A DNA stretch of 64,000 bases. It comes from Choristoneura fumiferana. Its lineage: Eukaryota > Arthropoda > Insecta > Lepidoptera > Tortricidae. Position 1 is the first letter of the stretch, and each line of letters opens with the position of its first letter. Below are positions 61,643 to 64,000 of the stretch, piece by piece. The stretch is from contig NC_133496.1 of NCBI RefSeq assembly GCF_025370935.1, forward strand, positions 11,672,493-11,736,492. The letters are read 5' to 3'. A model generated the notes under the pieces. The model saw nothing but the letters and a program-made list of their open reading frames with translations, was not told the DNA's origin and made no database searches. Both the position numbers and the translations under genes were made by a program.

Positions 61643-62114
61643 AGCTGCGGCCACATAAAGTCGCTCGTCGCTCGTTTGCAGCGATAAATCTGGTCACTTG
61701 ACCCCATTTTGAATTTCCCGCGACTCAAAAAAGTAGCGTCAAGTCGCCGCGTCGAGTAGCAGGTCGCAGGAATGATCTTGGCCTTGGGAGCTGATTCTTA
61801 GGGGCTGTTTCACCATCCATTGATTAGTGTTAACTGGCGGTTAGGTGTGATGCCGTCTCTATTTGTTTTGTTCGAATAGACGTAGACGGCATCACATTTA
61901 ACCGCCGTGTAACCTTAATCTCATTTAGTAGCAGTCGTGGCAGTAGTTCAAATAAAAGAAATTGTAGTGAAGGAAAAAGAATAAGTGTTTTTGCCGAAAT
62001 TGAAGAGATTTTTTTTTCCAGCGATACAGTTCAACATTTTCAGCTTTATGCGTCACGTGGCCAGATTTGACGTTGAAAGCGAGCGTCGAGCGATTTGCAT
62101 GTGGCCGCGCCTTT
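61643..62114. mobile_element. Inverted-repeat element, family B, interrupted by family A
   Basis: Collinear with 50274-50667 on both sides of an inserted family A copy at 61801-61914. Flanks read GGGAGCTGATTCTTA then, after the insert, TTAATCTCATTTAGTAGC, the same join seen uninterrupted near 50440-50470. Confidence 0.9.
61801..61914. mobile_element. Family A element, right end lost
   Basis: Left terminus GGGGCTGTTTCACCATCC intact; the sequence after ACATTTAACCGCC departs from the family and the right terminal repeat is missing. Confidence 0.8.
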
Positions 62115-62247
62115 AGTATCGCTAGCTCCGTTTGATGTCCGTTCTGCTTGCGATTGGCTCATTTAGTTATTTAACCAATCACAAACGTGACGTACAGACA
62201 CATGTCAAAGAGTTTTCTAAAAGACCTCGCAGTACTAACGCAAACAA

Positions 62248-62535
62248 GTTTTTTTTTTTTTTTTTATTCGACTGGATGGTAAACGAGCAAGTGGGTCTCC
62301 TGATGGTAAGAGATCACCACCGCCCATAGACAACTGCAACACCTGGGTATTGCAGATGCGTTGCCAACCTAGAGGCCTATGATGGGATACCTCAAGTGCC
62401 AGTAATTCCACCGGCTGTCTTACTCTCCACGCCGAAACACAACAGTGCAAGCACTGCTGCTTCACGGCAGGATTAGCGAGCACGATGGTGGTAGCAATCC
62501 GGGCGGACCTTGCACAAGGTCCTACCACCTGCTAA
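62248..62535 (-). mobile_element. SINE/LINE fragment with poly-A tail on the minus strand
   Basis: Plus strand shows a 19-T run then TTCGACTGGATGGTAAACGA, GAGATCACCACCGCCCATAG and GGCGGACCTTGCACAAGGTC, a common lepidopteran repeat; the T run is its A tail. Confidence 0.75.
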
Positions 62536-63177
62536 AGAAGAGTTGTTAAAGAAACACCCATTCAACTACAGCTGTCCGTCAAAGGGCGGAAGGAAGGCGG
62601 TGGGTATTTCAGACAATGTGCGCCGGGATTTTGGGAAGTTTGGGACGAAGTGGGGAGAAGGGGGGGGGGAAGAACAGTTCATTATTTGTAAAAAAACTAG
62701 CTAGCAATCACAATGATATACTGTGTAAAATAACGCAGTTGCGATGCTATGCATAACGTTAAAATTTTAAAGTGTCGTTTCATATTGTTATTCTTCTTTA
62801 CTCTCTCTGATTTTGTTTATTGTGCAACGCGTCCCTTTCTAACTCTTCTAGTTTGAAAGAGACGCATTATGCGATAAGAGAAAGAAAAGGTGCCGCAAAG
62901 ATTAAGGCAAAATATTAATCACTATTATTTTTCAATTTAACATCGCTTACGTTATTTTTTTATGAATAATTATATGAAAATTAAATAAATACATAGTATG
63001 TAGGTATATTTTTTATATTTCAGAAAGTGTCTACGATATCAGACTATTTTTTAACATAAAATAAATTATAGTTTATGAACGGCCACCACCGAATCCAAAT
63101 TATGATTTTACCTTGAAATTATGAAACAATCAAATCTCGAAATTATCCATAATTTTTTCAAGTATTGTTTTGCTTTT

Positions 63178-63415
63178 TAATCCCCGACGCAAAAAGAGGG
63201 GTGTTATAGGTTTGACCGCTATGTGTGTCTGTCTGTGGCACCGTAGCTCTTCAAACTGGTGGACCAATTTAAATGCGGTTTTTTTATTTGAAAGCAGGTT
63301 TTCTAGCGATGGTTCTTAGACATGCTTCATCAAAATCGGTTTAGCTGTTTTTGAGATATTGAACTTTGAAGTGACAAAGTCGGGGGTTTTCAACTTTTTG
63401 TTGGTTAGGTTATTA
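63178..63415 (+). repeat. Family J repeat
   Basis: TCCCCGACGCAAAAAGAGGG, ACCGTAGCTCTTCAAACTGG, TTTTTGTTGGTTAGGTTAT; same family as 52375-52620. Confidence 0.8.
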
Positions 63416-63559
63416 AAATTATGACTTTAGCCAGATTTCCTATAAATGTACATTTCAACCTGTACTTTAAAACTATCGTAAGTATACATAATGTAGTATG
63501 GTTAAGTCATTTTAGTATTAAAGTTAAACTAAAGCCATGACTCCACATGTGCTTCCTAG

Positions 63560-63640
63560 AAACAAAAAACCGGCCAAGTGTGTGTCGGGCCAAGCGCTGT
63601 GTAGGGTTCCGTACTAATTAGGTACAGAAAATATTCAATA
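63560..63640 (+). repeat. Repeat head with GGCCAAGTGTGTGTCGGGCC
   Basis: AAAAACCGGCCAAGTGTG and GTGTAGGGTTCCGTACTAAT, a widespread lepidopteran repeat start. The remaining 360 bp hold an open 102-codon frame with no recognisable features. Confidence 0.55.
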
Positions 63641-64000
63641 TTAAGTTTTGATCGAGTATTTTTCAAGGATCTAAATTGATTACTCCATTAATATACATGA
63701 TTTATGCGAATATTTACAAAGCAATCAGTTTGTATATGTGTTGCAGTGAAATCGCAAAAAACAGAGATTTGAACAAATCACTAAGGGATATGAGCAAATC
63801 ACGCAGGATTAATGGCGAATTAATTTTATCATTTGTCAAGAAAATCAGTCATTTGATCATATCCCCGAATCTGTTTATTAAAATGACGAAATCAATCAAA
63901 AGGCAACTCCTTTTTTCATTTCACCAGAGTTGTTTAGTGGTAAAACAGCTGAAACACGTCAGTGAGTTGACGAAACGAGAGTAATAGTTATTTGTGTCAC

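Overview
The window looks like nuclear DNA of a moth or butterfly. It is AT-rich, its introns are crowded with short transposon remnants typical of Lepidoptera, and the only convincing host genes are two spliced genes on the plus strand. The species cannot be named from the sequence.

Region by region: positions 1-10 kb hold repeats and no convincing coding gene; a possible non-coding first exon ends at 4070. From 10213 to 28337 lies a complete nine-exon gene for the five-zinc-finger transcription factor Glass (475 residues), the photoreceptor-fate regulator of insects. Its last intron contains a CR1/Jockey-type LINE with an intact endonuclease/reverse transcriptase frame. From 30846 to 55524 lies a complete 22-exon gene for nuclear/cytosolic O-GlcNAcase (Oga, 1022 residues: GH84 catalytic domain, disordered linker, stalk, acetyltransferase-like C-terminus). 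All exon junctions of both genes were checked by hand for GT/AG sites and phase, and both open reading frames close. From 55.5 to 64 kb there are only repeats and unassigned DNA.

The two genes lie head to tail about 2.5 kb apart; nothing suggests a shared pathway. Oga exons 11 and 12 are present twice (40.8-42.4 kb and 46.1-47.8 kb). The first copy carries homopolymer indels that break the frame and is followed by a 100-N gap, so it is most likely a retained alternative haplotype or mis-joined contig. The second copy is intact and is used in the gene model. Between the copies lies an internally deleted BEL/Pao retrotransposon.

The rest is a dense set of elements: at least six families of short inverted-repeat elements, tRNA-derived SINEs, LINE 3' ends, two hAT-like elements with exact 8-bp target duplications, nested insertions, and stretches built from degenerate short units. 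I found no prokaryote-like defence system, CRISPR array, tRNA or rRNA gene.
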